Positions 26,064 through 36,274 of a DNA stretch of 36,568 nucleotides are shown in pieces. Position 1 is the first letter of the stretch, and each line of letters begins with the position of its first letter. The notes beneath the pieces were generated by a model. That model saw only the letters and a list, made by a program, of their open reading frames with translations. It made no database searches and was not told where the DNA came from. The stretch lies in NCBI GenBank assembly GCA_013151495.1, contig JAADIE010000105.1, positions 1 through 36,568 on the forward strand, given 5' to 3'. Origin of the DNA: Nitrospirota bacterium. Lineage in GTDB: Bacteria > Nitrospirota > Thermodesulfovibrionia > Thermodesulfovibrionales > JdFR-85. Both the position numbers and the translations under genes were made by a program.

Positions 26064-28718
26064 TTATACGGTTGATTTTGAAAGATCACCCATTTTCTCT
26101 TTCAAGGCTGCCTGAGCAGCAGCAAGCCTTGCTATTGGTACCCTGTAAGGTGAACAGCTGACATAGTCCATGCCAATGTTATGGCAAAATACTACTGACT
26201 TTGGATCACCACCATGCTCACCACAGATACCAACTTTCAGCTCTGGTCTTGTATTTCTTCCCTTTTCTATACCCATCTTTACGAGTGCACCCACACCGTT
26301 TACATCGATAGTAACAAAAGGATCGTCCTCGAAGATCTTATGCTCCACATAGAAGGGCAGAAATTTACCTGAGTCGTCACGGCTGAGCCCCATGGTGGTC
26401 TGGGTGAGGTCGTTAGTTCCGAACGAGAAGAATTCAGCGTGCTTTGCAATCTCATCAGCAGTAATGGCTGCACGTGGGAGCTCAATCATTGTACCAACCA
26501 GATAGTCTACCTGAACCTTCTTTTTCTTGATAACCTCGTCAGCGGTCTTTCTGACAAGCTCCTCCATTACCTCTATCTCACGCACATGACCAACCAGAGG
26601 GATCATAATCTCGGGTTTCACATCCACACCTTTTTTCTTCAGTTCACAGGCAGCCTCCATAATTGCCCTTACCTGTATCTCGTATATTTCTGGATAGGTT
26701 ATTCCAAGACGGCAACCCCTGTGTCCAAGCATGGGATTAAACTCTTTAAGGGATTCGTTTCTCTCTTTAAGCTTTTTAAAAGGCACGCCCATCTCCCTGG
26801 CAAGCTCCTTGAGTTCCTTGTCTGTATGTGGCAGAAACTCATGAAGTGGTGGGTCAAGGAGCCTGATTGTAACAGGAAGCCCCTCCATGGCCTTGAATAT
26901 TCCCTTGAAGTCCTTTTTCTGCATAGGAAGGATCTTTTTAAGTGCCTTGCGTCTTCCAGCCTCGTCATCTGCAAGTATCATCTCGCGTACTGCCTTTATT
27001 CTATCTTCCTCAAAGAACATATGCTCTGTTCTGCATAGACCAATGCCCTCGGCACCAAACTGACGGGCTACCTTTGCATCCTTAGGTGTATCAGCATTGG
27101 TCCTGACACCAAGGGTCCTGACCTCATCAACCCATTTCATGAAGACCTCGAAATCGCCGGTCATCTGGGGCTCAACAAGTTTTACCTTACCAATAATTAC
27201 ATCTCCTGTTGAACCGTCTATAGTGATCCAGTCGCCCTCTTTAACCTTCAGTCCATTAACCTCAAAGAATTTCTTCTTTTCATTAATCTTTATGTCGCCA
27301 CAGCCAGCTACACATGGCTTGCCCATTCCCCTTGCAACAACTGCTGCATGGGAGGTCATACCACCACGGGCAGTCAGAATACCCTGGGCAGCATGCATAC
27401 CACCTATATCCTCTGGTGATGTCTCAAGCCTTACGAGTATGACCTTTTCTCCCTTTTCAGCCCATTTTTCAGCATCTGGTGCTGTGAACACTGCCCTTCC
27501 AACTGCAGCCCCTGGAGATGCAGGTAGCCCTTTTGCCACCTTTTTGACCTTCGCCTTGGGGTCGATCATTGGATGAAGTAGCTGATCAAGCTGTTCAGGG
27601 TCAATACGCATAATGGCTGTTTCCTTGTCGATTAGGCCCTCATTAACCATGTCGATAGCTATCTTGAGGGCTGCCTTGGCTGTACGTTTTCCAACGCGGG
27701 TCTGAAGCATATAGAGTTTACCTTCCTGAATGGTAAACTCAAGATCAAGCATGTCTTTATAATGCTTTTCCAGTTTTTTGTATATCTTCATAAGTTCTTC
27801 GTAGGCCTCAGGAACCTTTTCCTTCAGTTTTTCAACCGGCAGTGGTGTTCTGATACCGGCAACCACATCTTCACCCTGGGCATTCATAAGGCACTCACCA
27901 TAGAATTTGTTTTCACCTGTGGATGGGTCTCTTGTAAAGGCAACGCCGGTACCAGAGTTTTCACCCATGTTACCAAAGACCATTGTACAGACATTTACAG
28001 CAGTACCCAGGTCGTCAGGGATACCGTGGAGACGGCGATAGGTCTTTGCACGTTCACCGTTCCAGGAATTAAAAACTGCATTTATTGCAAGGCGTAACTG
28101 TTCGTATGGATCGTTGGGGAAGGGTTTTTTGACCTCTTTTTTATAAAGGGCCTTGTACTGTTTCACCAGTTCTTTGAGGTCCTCGGCTGAGAGGTCAGAG
28201 TCGTATTTTGCGCCGACCTTTTCCTTCATCTTCTCGAGCAGTTCCTCGAACTTCATCCTGTCCACACCCATAACAATAGAGGCAAACATGGTGATAAACC
28301 TTCTGTAGGCATCATAGGCAAAACGTTCATTGTTGGTCATCTCTATAAGACCTTTTAAGGTCTCGTCGGTAAGACCAAGGTTAAGAACCGTATCCATCAT
28401 ACCTGGCATGGAAAACTTTGCACCTGAACGAACCGAGACAAGAAGCGGTCTCTTGGGATCACCGAATTTAAGGTTCATCAGTTTTTCTACCTTTTTGAGA
28501 TTCTTCAGCACCTGATCCCAGAGTCCATCAGGGTATTTACCATTATTTTTAAAATACTCAACACATGCCTCTGTTGTTATTGTAAAACCAGGCGGTACCG
28601 GAACTCCAAGGTTTGTCATCTCGGCAAGGCCGGCACCTTTACCGCCTAAAAGGTCTTTCATCTGTCCGTTTCCTTCAGCCTTTCCGCCGCCGAAAAAGTA
28701 AACATACTTCTTAGCCAT
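26064..28718 (-). CDS. ppdK: Pyruvate, phosphate dikinase
   Basis: 884 residues, full length. It interconverts pyruvate, ATP and phosphate with PEP, AMP and pyrophosphate. N-terminal ATP-grasp domain ([21 protein letters not shown] start), swivelling phosphohistidine domain with catalytic H457 in [15 protein letters not shown], and C-terminal PEP/pyruvate TIM barrel with [10 protein letters not shown] and catalytic C832 in GICGEHGG. The order and residue positions match PpdK rather than PEP synthase. GGAGGAGG precedes ATG 28718. In anaerobes it can run in the glycolytic or gluconeogenic direction. Divergent from mutS across a 182-nt gap. Confidence 0.97.
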   Translation of the reverse strand: MAKKYVYFFGGGKAEGNGQMKDLLGGKGAGLAEMTNLGVPVPPGFTITTEACVEYFKNNGKYPDGLWDQVLKNLKKVEKLMNLKFGDPKRPLLVSVRSGAKFSMPGMMDTVLNLGLTDETLKGLIEMTNNERFAYDAYRRFITMFASIVMGVDRMKFEELLEKMKEKVGAKYDSDLSAEDLKELVKQYKALYKKEVKKPFPNDPYEQLRLAINAVFNSWNGERAKTYRRLHGIPDDLGTAVNVCTMVFGNMGENSGTGVAFTRDPSTGENKFYGECLMNAQGEDVVAGIRTPLPVEKLKEKVPEAYEELMKIYKKLEKHYKDMLDLEFTIQEGKLYMLQTRVGKRTAKAALKIAIDMVNEGLIDKETAIMRIDPEQLDQLLHPMIDPKAKVKKVAKGLPASPGAAVGRAVFTAPDAEKWAEKGEKVILVRLETSPEDIGGMHAAQGILTARGGMTSHAAVVARGMGKPCVAGCGDIKINEKKKFFEVNGLKVKEGDWITIDGSTGDVIIGKVKLVEPQMTGDFEVFMKWVDEVRTLGVRTNADTPKDAKVARQFGAEGIGLCRTEHMFFEEDRIKAVREMILADDEAGRRKALKKILPMQKKDFKGIFKAMEGLPVTIRLLDPPLHEFLPHTDKELKELAREMGVPFKKLKERNESLKEFNPMLGHRGCRLGITYPEIYEIQVRAIMEAACELKKKGVDVKPEIMIPLVGHVREIEVMEELVRKTADEVIKKKKVQVDYLVGTMIELPRAAITADEIAKHAEFFSFGTNDLTQTTMGLSRDDSGKFLPFYVEHKIFEDDPFVTIDVNGVGALVKMGIEKGRNTRPELKVGICGEHGGDPKSVVFCHNIGMDYVSCSPYRVPIARLAAAQAALKEKMGDLSKSTV

Positions 28719-28787
28719 CTTCTCCTCCTCCTCGATTACGATAAAAATTATTAATAAAGTCAGGGTATAAATAATAAAATTTAAAAA

Positions 28788-28816
28788 ATTATATGACTTT
28801 GGTCATGATAAGTTAA
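28788..28816 (-). promoter_or_regulatory. Candidate promoter of ppdK with spacer dyad
   Basis: Minus strand TTAACT (28816-28811), 17-nt spacer, TATAAT (28793-28788). The spacer holds the dyad ATGAC-TTTG-GTCAT (28793-28806), a possible operator. The leader to ATG 28718 would be about 60 nt. Confidence 0.4.
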
Positions 28817-28864
28817 CCAAAATCATGTATTTTTTTCAAGCAAAAAGAGGAAAAAATGGCCAGG

Positions 28865-28894
28865 TTGAAGTTTCCTTAATGAATGGTTTTTAAT
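28865..28894 (+). promoter_or_regulatory. Candidate promoter of mutS (leaderless from ATG 28901)
   Basis: TTGAAG (28865-28870), 18-nt spacer, TTTAAT (28889-28894), then 6 nt to ATG 28901. No ribosome site precedes either possible start. Confidence 0.4.
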
Positions 28895-28900
28895 AGTCTT

Positions 28901-31486
28901 ATGGCTGAACAGACTCCCCTGATGAAACAGTACTTCAGTATTAAAAAAGAATATCCAGACGCTATCCTTTTTTTTCGTCTCGGTGACTTTTATGAAATGT
29001 TTGGCGATGATGCAAAGATTGCCTCAAAGATCCTGCAGATAACCCTTACCACAAGAGACAAAGGAAAACAGGAACCAATACCCATGTGTGGTGTGCCCCA
29101 CTTCTCGGCCGAGGGATACATTACCAAGCTGATTAATGCAGGCTACAAGGTTGCCATTTGCGAGCAGGTTGAAGACCCCAAAGAGGCCAAGGGGATTGTC
29201 AGACGTGAGGTTGTCAGGGTTATAACACCGGGAACCCATGTGCCAGAAAACCCCAAGGAAAATAACTTTATTTTCGCCTTTTACCCCTCTGGTAACAAAC
29301 ATGGCATATCGGTAGCCGACCTTTCAACAGGTGAGTTTTTTGTATATGAAACAGACAGAGATATTGCCGATGAGCTAAACAGGTTCGAACCCCGTGAGGT
29401 CGTCTGCCCAGACTCTCTAATGGATGATATCCATTACAAGGATATATTAAAGGATTACTATGTTACCTACTGGGATAGCTGGTTTTTCGACTACACAGAG
29501 GCATATAAGAGGTTGCTTGAATACTACAGGGTTTACTCCCTTGGTGCCTATGGACTTGAAGAGGAGAGGTCGGCTCTTCAGGCAGCAGGTGCACTGCTTT
29601 CCTATCTGTTGGAGAGTCAAAAGGGCTCTGTGGTTTTAAGAAGACCGGTCAGGCTAAATCAGACAAATTACATCTTTCTTGATTCAGTAACAAAGAGGAA
29701 TCTTGAACTTCTGCATAACCTCAGGGATGGCTCTTCTGAGGGCACCCTTATCAGTGTACTGGATGAAACCCTCACACCAATGGGTGGAAGGTTTCTAAGA
29801 CAGGCCATGTTAAGGCCTCTTAAGGACCCGGAGATGATAAATCAGCGTCTTGATGCAGTTGAAAACCTGATAGAAGACTTCGAGATGCGGGAAAACCTTC
29901 GACGCTATCTAAGAGATGTGCATGATCTTGAAAGGCTGGCCACAAGGGTGCTTCAACGAAGGGCAACACCAAGGGAGCTGGTTACTATCAAAAACTCATT
30001 AAGGGATTTCCCGCGTATTAAAGGTGTGTTAAACAGGGCAAGGACTTCCCTGCTTAAGGGGCTTTCAGAGAGAATAGATGACTTTGATGAGCTTTACAGG
30101 ATAATTGATACCGCAGTGGTGGATGATCCACCCCATACAACAACAGAGGGAGGCATTATTAAAGCGGGTTATCGTTACGATGTTGATGAACTCAGGGAGA
30201 TAGCCACAAAGGGCAAAGACTATATTGCATCGCTTGAGGCAAAAGAACGTCAGAAGACAGGTATATCCAATCTGAAGATCGGATACAACAGGGTATTTGG
30301 CTACTATATTGAGGTAACGAAATCCAATTTACACCTTGTGCCTGAAAACTACATAAGAAAGCAGACCCTTGTTGGCTCGGAGAGATTTGTCACAGAAGAA
30401 CTCAAAGAGTACGAAAACAAGGTGCTTGGTGCCGAGGAAAGGCTGAAGGCCCTTGAAAAGGAGGTCTTTAACGAGGTGCTCGAAAAGGTAGCCCATTATG
30501 CAGAATCATTGATTGAGGCCTCTTCAGCCATTGCCGAGGTGGATTTCTTGCTTTCCTTTGCAACTGTGGCCACAAGGAACAACTATGTGAGGCCCCAGGT
30601 GGATGACTCAGGAGTGATAGATATTACAGATGGTCGCCATCCGGTACTGGAACGGATTGGTTTTGAGGAGAGGTTTATTCCTAACAACACATATATGGAT
30701 ACCGAGGACAACAGGCTTTTGATAATAACAGGGCCCAATATGGCTGGAAAGTCGACCTACATGAGACAGGTTGCCCTGATTGTTCTGATGGCTCAGATGG
30801 GCTCTTTTGTGCCAGCCACCAGGGCTAGCATTGGAGTTGTAGACAGGATATTCACAAGAATAGGTGCATCAGATTTTCTTGTCCGGGGGCAGAGTACCTT
30901 CATGGTTGAGATGATAGAGACAGCAGGCATCCTTCACAACGCCACCGAGCGTAGCCTGATTGTGCTGGATGAGGTAGGCCGTGGTACAAGCACCTTTGAT
31001 GGTATCAGTATAGCCTGGGCTGTGGCTGAATATATTGTAAATAAAATCAGGGCACGCACCCTTTTTGCAACCCACTATAATGAGCTTACTGAACTTGCAG
31101 TTGCGCTGGATGGGGTTAAGAACTACAATGTATCTGTTAAGGAATGGGGAGATGAGATAATATTCCTGAGAAAGATAGAAAAGGGGCCTGCCGACAAAAG
31201 CTATGGTATCCATGTGGCAAGACTGGCCGGGTTGCCCGAAGAGGTTATAGAGAAGGCAAAAGAGGTGCTTGCAAACCTTGAACAGGCAGAATTTACAAAC
31301 AAGGGACTGCCAAGGCTATTGGGTGGAAAGAGTGTGAGAAAGGTCCAGCAGTTAGACCTCTTTGCACCAAATTATGAACCTCTGGTAAAAAGGCTCATGT
31401 CTGTTGATATAGAAAAACTGAGCCCGGAAGATGCGCTAAAGAAATTGAAACAGCTTCGCAGGATGGCTGAAAAGCTCTGGGATTAA
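28901..31486 (+). CDS. mutS: DNA mismatch repair protein MutS
   Basis: 861 residues from ATG 28901 (MAEQTPLMKQYFSIK, the usual N-terminus). An ATG at 28883 would add six residues but lies within the proposed promoter. Mismatch-recognition motif FFRLGDFYEMFGDDA (Phe-X-Glu wedge), connector and lever domains, P-loop GPNMAGKST (611-619), Walker B LIVLDEVGRGTSTFDG, and ATHYNELTEL. A C-terminal tail with ENLSPEDALKKLKQLR-like sequence gives the MutL-independent end typical of MutS1. It detects mispairs after replication. First gene of mutS-coaE-aminotransferase; mutL is not in view. Confidence 0.97.
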   Translation: MAEQTPLMKQYFSIKKEYPDAILFFRLGDFYEMFGDDAKIASKILQITLTTRDKGKQEPIPMCGVPHFSAEGYITKLINAGYKVAICEQVEDPKEAKGIVRREVVRVITPGTHVPENPKENNFIFAFYPSGNKHGISVADLSTGEFFVYETDRDIADELNRFEPREVVCPDSLMDDIHYKDILKDYYVTYWDSWFFDYTEAYKRLLEYYRVYSLGAYGLEEERSALQAAGALLSYLLESQKGSVVLRRPVRLNQTNYIFLDSVTKRNLELLHNLRDGSSEGTLISVLDETLTPMGGRFLRQAMLRPLKDPEMINQRLDAVENLIEDFEMRENLRRYLRDVHDLERLATRVLQRRATPRELVTIKNSLRDFPRIKGVLNRARTSLLKGLSERIDDFDELYRIIDTAVVDDPPHTTTEGGIIKAGYRYDVDELREIATKGKDYIASLEAKERQKTGISNLKIGYNRVFGYYIEVTKSNLHLVPENYIRKQTLVGSERFVTEELKEYENKVLGAEERLKALEKEVFNEVLEKVAHYAESLIEASSAIAEVDFLLSFATVATRNNYVRPQVDDSGVIDITDGRHPVLERIGFEERFIPNNTYMDTEDNRLLIITGPNMAGKSTYMRQVALIVLMAQMGSFVPATRASIGVVDRIFTRIGASDFLVRGQSTFMVEMIETAGILHNATERSLIVLDEVGRGTSTFDGISIAWAVAEYIVNKIRARTLFATHYNELTELAVALDGVKNYNVSVKEWGDEIIFLRKIEKGPADKSYGIHVARLAGLPEEVIEKAKEVLANLEQAEFTNKGLPRLLGGKSVRKVQQLDLFAPNYEPLVKRLMSVDIEKLSPEDALKKLKQLRRMAEKLWD

Positions 31487-31487
31487 G

Positions 31488-32069
31488 ATGCTTGTTGCCC
31501 TGACAGGTGGTTTTGGAACCGGAAAATCCACGGTGCTTGAGATGTTCAGACACTGCGGTGCCCACACTCTTAGCGCCGACCAGATTGTTCATGAACTCCT
31601 TGAAAGGGAAGACCTGAAGAGAGAGATTTTGGAGTATTTTGGCCCTGACATCCTGGATACAGATGGAAGGATCGACAGAAAGGCACTGGCAGAAAGGGTT
31701 TTTTCTTCTGAGGAAAATAGGATATGGCTTGAGAGGCTTCTTCACCCGGAGGTTTTCAGAAAGATAGACGAATTTTACAGACAGCATCCTGAGGGTATTA
31801 CCGTGGTGGAGATTCCACTGCTTTATGAAACCTCCACAGAAGACAGATTCGACGCGGTAGTTGTGGTATATGCACCGGAAAGTAAGGTAAAAGAGAGACT
31901 GAAAGACAGGGGCTTTAATGAAGAGGATATTTCCTGTAGAATGAAGGCACAGCTTGATATAAATGAAAAACTAAGACGTGCAGATTATGTGGTAGACAAC
32001 TCATCTGATCAGGAAAGTACCTTTCAGGCAGTAAGAGATATCTACGATAGACTAAGGAAAAGGTTATGA
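31488..32069 (+). CDS. coaE: Dephospho-CoA kinase
   Basis: 193 residues, last step of coenzyme A synthesis (ATP-dependent phosphorylation of dephospho-CoA). P-loop TGGFGTGKST (residues 6-15), SADQIVHELL with the substrate-binding Asp, IPLLYETSTEDRFD, DRGFNEEDISCRMKAQ (lid), and YVVDNSSD near the end. The ATG is 1 nt after the mutS stop. Its end overlaps the aminotransferase start by 4 nt (ATGA). Confidence 0.93.
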   Translation: MLVALTGGFGTGKSTVLEMFRHCGAHTLSADQIVHELLEREDLKREILEYFGPDILDTDGRIDRKALAERVFSSEENRIWLERLLHPEVFRKIDEFYRQHPEGITVVEIPLLYETSTEDRFDAVVVVYAPESKVKERLKDRGFNEEDISCRMKAQLDINEKLRRADYVVDNSSDQESTFQAVRDIYDRLRKRL

Positions 32070-33193
32070 GTGCAAGGCTTGATAAGATAACACCTTTTAT
32101 AGTTATGGATATCCTGCGTAAAGCGCGGTCTATGGATAACGCCGTTCATATGGAGGTGGGTGAACCTGATCTTGAGCCATCGCCAAGGGTGCTGGAGGCT
32201 TATGAAAAGGCAATAAAGGAAGGGAGATTTTATTATACAGAGGCAAAAGGGCTGAAGAGGCTAAGAGAGGCCATATCAGAGTACTATCAGAGTAGATACA
32301 AGGTGGAGATATCTCCAGATAGGATTATCATTACACCAGGGACTTCGGGGGCATTTCTGGTTGTATTTGCCATGCTGATGAATGAAAAAAAGAGACTGAT
32401 ACTGTCGGACCCATCCTATCCTTGCTATAAAAACTTCTCCTATTTTCTGGGTGCCGATCCAATCTTTGTAAATGTAGGAAGAGAGACCTGTTACGAGATA
32501 ACACCCGAGGCTATAAGAGATGTAAGGGAAGCCGGTTCGATAATGGTATCTTCTCCTGCTAACCCGACTGGAAATCTCTATACCCGTCATTCTTTGCAGC
32601 GGCTGATCGAGGCTGCGGATGAAAAAGGGCTATGGTTTATTTCTGATGAGATATACCATGGTCTTGTATACGACAGTCGTGAGTGCTCGGCCCTTGAGAT
32701 TTCTGACAATGTGATAGTTATAAACAGCTTTTCCAAGTATTTCTGTATGCCTGGTTTCAGGGTAGGATGGATGATACTGCCTGACAAACTTGTGCGTCAG
32801 GCAGAGATCATAGTGCAGAATATCTTTATTGCAGCCAACACTCCTTCGCAGTATGCAGCCTGTGAGGCCTTTGATGAGGAGCATCTTAACAGGGTTAAGA
32901 CAACCTTTAAACAGCGTAGGGATTATCTATACAATGCCTTAAAAGAGGTTTTTGATATAGACTCACAACCAGAGGGTGCCTTTTATATCTGGGCTGATGT
33001 CTCTCGTTACAGTAATGACTCCTTTGATTTCTGTAACAGGCTTTTACAGGAAAAGGCCGTTGCCATTACACCAGGGATTGATTTCGGTGTTAACCAGACA
33101 AACAGATATGTGAGGCTTGCATATACTCGAGACCTGGAGGAGTTAAAGGAGGGGGTCAGAAGAATCAGGGAGTTTGTGGAGGAACTCTCTTAG
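32066..33193 (+). CDS. Class I/II PLP-dependent aminotransferase
   Basis: 375 residues, fold type I. PLP lysine K224 in INSFSKYFCMPGFRVGWM, with SSPANPTGN (162-170), SDEIYHGL (193-200; D194 and Y197) and PGTSGAF (91-97), followed by the C-terminal RLAYT. It resembles the AspC/ArcT family of aspartate- or alanine-type aminotransferases. The amino donor cannot be assigned from sequence alone. Translationally coupled to coaE. Its last 29 nt overlap the end of tadA on the opposite strand. Confidence 0.88.
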   Translation: MSARLDKITPFIVMDILRKARSMDNAVHMEVGEPDLEPSPRVLEAYEKAIKEGRFYYTEAKGLKRLREAISEYYQSRYKVEISPDRIIITPGTSGAFLVVFAMLMNEKKRLILSDPSYPCYKNFSYFLGADPIFVNVGRETCYEITPEAIRDVREAGSIMVSSPANPTGNLYTRHSLQRLIEAADEKGLWFISDEIYHGLVYDSRECSALEISDNVIVINSFSKYFCMPGFRVGWMILPDKLVRQAEIIVQNIFIAANTPSQYAACEAFDEEHLNRVKTTFKQRRDYLYNALKEVFDIDSQPEGAFYIWADVSRYSNDSFDFCNRLLQEKAVAITPGIDFGVNQTNRYVRLAYTRDLEELKEGVRRIREFVEELS

Positions 33194-33632
33194 CCCTGAA
33201 AAAACTCTGCAGAAGCTCCCTGCACTGTGGCTCAAGCACACCTGAGGTAATCTCTACCTGATGATTAAGTCGTGGATCGCTGGCAATGGTATAGAGGCTT
33301 TCGACTGCACCACCTTTTTTGTCTTTACAGCCATAAACAAGCCTTTTTATTCTTGCTCCCACAATGGCACCAGCACACATCGGACAGGGTTCTTTGGTCA
33401 CATAGAGGGTTGTATCTGTTAATCTCCAGTTGCCAAGTCTCTTTGAGGCCTCCCTGATGGCTATAAGCTCGGCATGAGCTGTTGGATCATTAAGGGATTC
33501 TCGCTGATTGTAGGCCCTGGAGATAACCTCACCCTCTTTAACCACCAGGGCCCCTACCGGCACCTCATCCAGCTGGTAAGCCTTTTTGGCCTCCTCGAGG
33601 GCAAGTTGCATAAAGTATTCGTCGTCCTTCAT
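33165..33632 (-). CDS. tadA: tRNA-specific adenosine deaminase
   Basis: 155 residues. Converts the wobble adenosine of tRNA-Arg(ACG) to inosine. Zinc-deaminase motifs: HAE (H53, catalytic E55) in [14 protein letters not shown] and PCPMCAGA (C83, C86). [15 protein letters not shown] and GNWRL are the usual TadA context, setting it apart from cytidine or guanine deaminases. The ATG overlaps the leuS stop by 4 nt (ATGA), so it is the second gene of leuS-tadA. C-terminal overlap with the convergent aminotransferase gene is 29 nt. Confidence 0.95.
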   Translation of the reverse strand: MKDDEYFMQLALEEAKKAYQLDEVPVGALVVKEGEVISRAYNQRESLNDPTAHAELIAIREASKRLGNWRLTDTTLYVTKEPCPMCAGAIVGARIKRLVYGCKDKKGGAVESLYTIASDPRLNHQVEITSGVLEPQCRELLQSFFRAKRVPPQTP

Positions 33633-36142
33633 ACAACGATATTTATGAGTTTTCCTTTTACCACAATGATCTTTCTGAGTTCTTTACCATCGGTGTATTT
33701 CTTGACCCTTTCATCTGAAAGTGCAAGCTCTTTTATCTCAGTGTCAGACAGCCCTACGGGTATCATAATCCTGGCCCTTACCTTACCATTTACCTGTACA
33801 ACAAGCTCAATCTGCTGCTCGCTGGCTGCCTCCTCGTCCCAGGTAGGCCATGGTTGGTTAAAGATGCTGGGTTTTTCTCCTATAAGTTCCCATAGTTCCT
33901 CAGCCACATGGGGGGCAAAAGGGCTAAGCATTAGCAGCAGGTTTTTAAGGGCAAACCTCATTACTGTCAGGTCGTCATCAGTGTCTGCCCTGAAGGATGA
34001 CAGTTCATTGTAAAGCTCCATTAAAGAGGCTATAGCGGTATTGAACTGAAACCTTCGTTCTATATCGGTGGTTACCTTCTTTATGCTTTGATGGGTCTTT
34101 CTAAAAAGATGTATGTTTTTGTCGTTTGTCTTGACAGGTAGATCCTTTACCCTTTTCAGGTCGTCAGCCCTTTGCAGAGTAAGGTTCCAGAGTCGGTTGA
34201 TAAACCTGTAGGTACCTTCTATGCCGCGGTCTGACCATTCCAGGTCTTTCTCAGGTGGTGCGGCAAAAAGAGAAAACAGCCTTGAGGTATCGGCTCCGTA
34301 TCTTTTTATAAGATAATCTGGGTCGATTACATTCTTCTTTGATTTGGACATCTTCTCCACACGGCCATGTTCGACAGGACGGCCGCATTTTTTGCATTTA
34401 TTATCCTCTACCTCTTCGGGCAGAAGCCATCCATGCTCTGGACAGCGCAGGGTCTCTTTGCATACCATGCCCTGAGTAAGCAGGTTGCTGAAAGGCTCAT
34501 CAAAGTCAACAATTCCCAGGTCCCGTAACACACGGGTAAAAAATCTTGAGTACAGCAAATGGAGCACTGCATGCTCTACACCGCCAATATACTGATCTAC
34601 CGGCATCCAGTAAGAGATCTTTGGCCTGTCAAGGGCCTCTTCATCCTTTCGGCTACAGTAACGGATAAAGTACCATGATGAGTCAATAAAGGTATCCATT
34701 GTGTCTGTTTCACGCCTTGCCCTGCTACCACAGCGCGGGCAGTTTGTGTAAAGAAAATCCTCGGCATTAAGAAGGGGCGACATACCAGTACCGGTAAGCT
34801 CTACATCCCTTGGCAGAATTACTGGAAGGTCCTTCTCGGGCACCGGAACTATACCACAGTTGTCACAGTAAATAATTGGTATTGGGGTGCCCCAGTACCG
34901 TTGCCTTGAAATACCCCAGTCTCTAAGACGATAGTTAACCTTTGCCTGGCCAAGCCCTTTTTCTTCAAGGTATTTGATAATAGCCTCTTTTGCCTCGGGT
35001 GAGGACATTCCAGTAAACTGGGCAGAATCTACCAGCACTCCCTCATCCTCATAGGCCTCCTCAAGGGGCTCAGGTAACTTACCATCCTCTGGCTGAATTA
35101 CAACCTTTATTGGCAGTTTGTACAGCTTTGCAAACTCAAAGTCTCTCTGATCATGAGCTGGCACCGACATTATGGCACCGGTACCATATTCCATCAGAAC
35201 AAAGTTAGCAACATAAATGGGAATACGTTCGTTATTTACAGGATTTATTGCATAACGGCCTGTAAACAGACCATGCTTTTCCTCAGCCATTCCGTATTTT
35301 GACCTGATAAACTCCAGTGCCTTTTTGTCTTCTGTAAGCCTTTCAGCCATTGGATGAAGGGGGGCAAGACATACAAAGGTTGCACCCCATAGGGTATCGG
35401 GCCTGGTGGTAAAGATACGGATCTTTTCATCTGAGCCTTCTATCTGGAAGTCTACCTCCACACCACGGCTTTTGCCTATCCAGTTTTTCTGCATCAGTAT
35501 TACATGCTCGGGCCAGCCATCCTTGAGCTTTTCACAGCCTTCAAGCAGTTCATCGGCATAGGCGGTTATTTTAAGAAACCACTGTTCCAGTTCCTTTTGT
35601 ACAACCTCTGAGTCACATCTCCAGCAGGCCCCATCTATTACCTGTTCGTTGGCAAGTACTGTGGAACAGGTCGGACACCAGTTGACATGCGAGCTTTTAC
35701 GGTAGGCAAGTCCCATCTCGTACATTTTCAGAAAAAACCACTGATTCCAGCGGTAGTATTCAGGATCGCAGGTGGTTACCTCTCGTGACCAATCATAGCT
35801 GAGGCCCATACGCTTTAACTGTTTTTTCATATAATCTATGTTTTCATAGGTCCATTTTGCTGGATGTACCCCATGGTTAATGGCTGCATTTTCAGCTGGC
35901 AATCCAAAGGCATCCCAGCCCATTGGATGTAGCACATTGTAGCCCCGCATCCTTTTGTAACGGGCGATTACATCGCCTATTGCATAATTGCGCACATGGC
36001 CCATATGGATCTTCCCGGATGGATAAGGAAACATCTCAAGGCAGTAAAATTTCTTTCTATTGTCCTCTGTGGTCTTAAAGAGCCCTTCCGATTCCCAATA
36101 GCGCTGCCATTTAAGCTCTACCTCTTCAGGGTTGTATTTCAC
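33629..36142 (-). CDS. leuS: Leucyl-tRNA synthetase
   Basis: 837 residues, class I synthetase. HMGH (46-49) in [13 protein letters not shown], zinc-type Cys pairs (CPTC ... CWRC), editing domain with the threonine-rich [12 protein letters not shown] and [11 protein letters not shown], and KMSKS (597-601) in [14 protein letters not shown] second zinc-like module (CPEHGW ... CKKCG) lies just before KMSKS. GTG start 36142 is fixed by GGAGG 8 nt upstream and the conserved [12 protein letters not shown]-terminus. First gene of leuS-tadA. Confidence 0.97.
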   Translation of the reverse strand: MKYNPEEVELKWQRYWESEGLFKTTEDNRKKFYCLEMFPYPSGKIHMGHVRNYAIGDVIARYKRMRGYNVLHPMGWDAFGLPAENAAINHGVHPAKWTYENIDYMKKQLKRMGLSYDWSREVTTCDPEYYRWNQWFFLKMYEMGLAYRKSSHVNWCPTCSTVLANEQVIDGACWRCDSEVVQKELEQWFLKITAYADELLEGCEKLKDGWPEHVILMQKNWIGKSRGVEVDFQIEGSDEKIRIFTTRPDTLWGATFVCLAPLHPMAERLTEDKKALEFIRSKYGMAEEKHGLFTGRYAINPVNNERIPIYVANFVLMEYGTGAIMSVPAHDQRDFEFAKLYKLPIKVVIQPEDGKLPEPLEEAYEDEGVLVDSAQFTGMSSPEAKEAIIKYLEEKGLGQAKVNYRLRDWGISRQRYWGTPIPIIYCDNCGIVPVPEKDLPVILPRDVELTGTGMSPLLNAEDFLYTNCPRCGSRARRETDTMDTFIDSSWYFIRYCSRKDEEALDRPKISYWMPVDQYIGGVEHAVLHLLYSRFFTRVLRDLGIVDFDEPFSNLLTQGMVCKETLRCPEHGWLLPEEVEDNKCKKCGRPVEHGRVEKMSKSKKNVIDPDYLIKRYGADTSRLFSLFAAPPEKDLEWSDRGIEGTYRFINRLWNLTLQRADDLKRVKDLPVKTNDKNIHLFRKTHQSIKKVTTDIERRFQFNTAIASLMELYNELSSFRADTDDDLTVMRFALKNLLLMLSPFAPHVAEELWELIGEKPSIFNQPWPTWDEEAASEQQIELVVQVNGKVRARIMIPVGLSDTEIKELALSDERVKKYTDGKELRKIIVVKGKLINIVV

Positions 36143-36239
36143 AGCACTTTCCTCCCGTAAGTTAAATATGTGTTTGTGGGTTATTGGCTTTGAATTTTTA
36201 TGTATAATAATATAACATAATGTATCAAAACCAGTTTGT

Positions 36240-36269
36240 TTGACAGTATCTCAGGGGTTCTGGTATTTT
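36240..36269 (+). promoter_or_regulatory. Promoter of the right-edge gene (leaderless)
   Basis: TTGACA (36240-36245), 18-nt spacer, TATTTT (36264-36269) with extended TG one base before it. The ATG begins 5 nt after the -10 box. The remaining sequence back to leuS (36143-36239) is AT-rich with several TATAAT-like boxes that could serve leuS on the other strand. Confidence 0.55.
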
Positions 36270-36274
36270 TAGAA

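Noticed and set aside
28856-28879. Seven-codon ORF (ATG to TAA) after GAGG upstream of mutS
   Set aside because: Too short to support, overlaps the proposed mutS promoter, and no coupling geometry with mutS.
36143-36239. Regulatory T-box or riboswitch upstream of leuS
   Set aside because: The leader is short and AT-rich, with no T-box consensus or extended helices visible.
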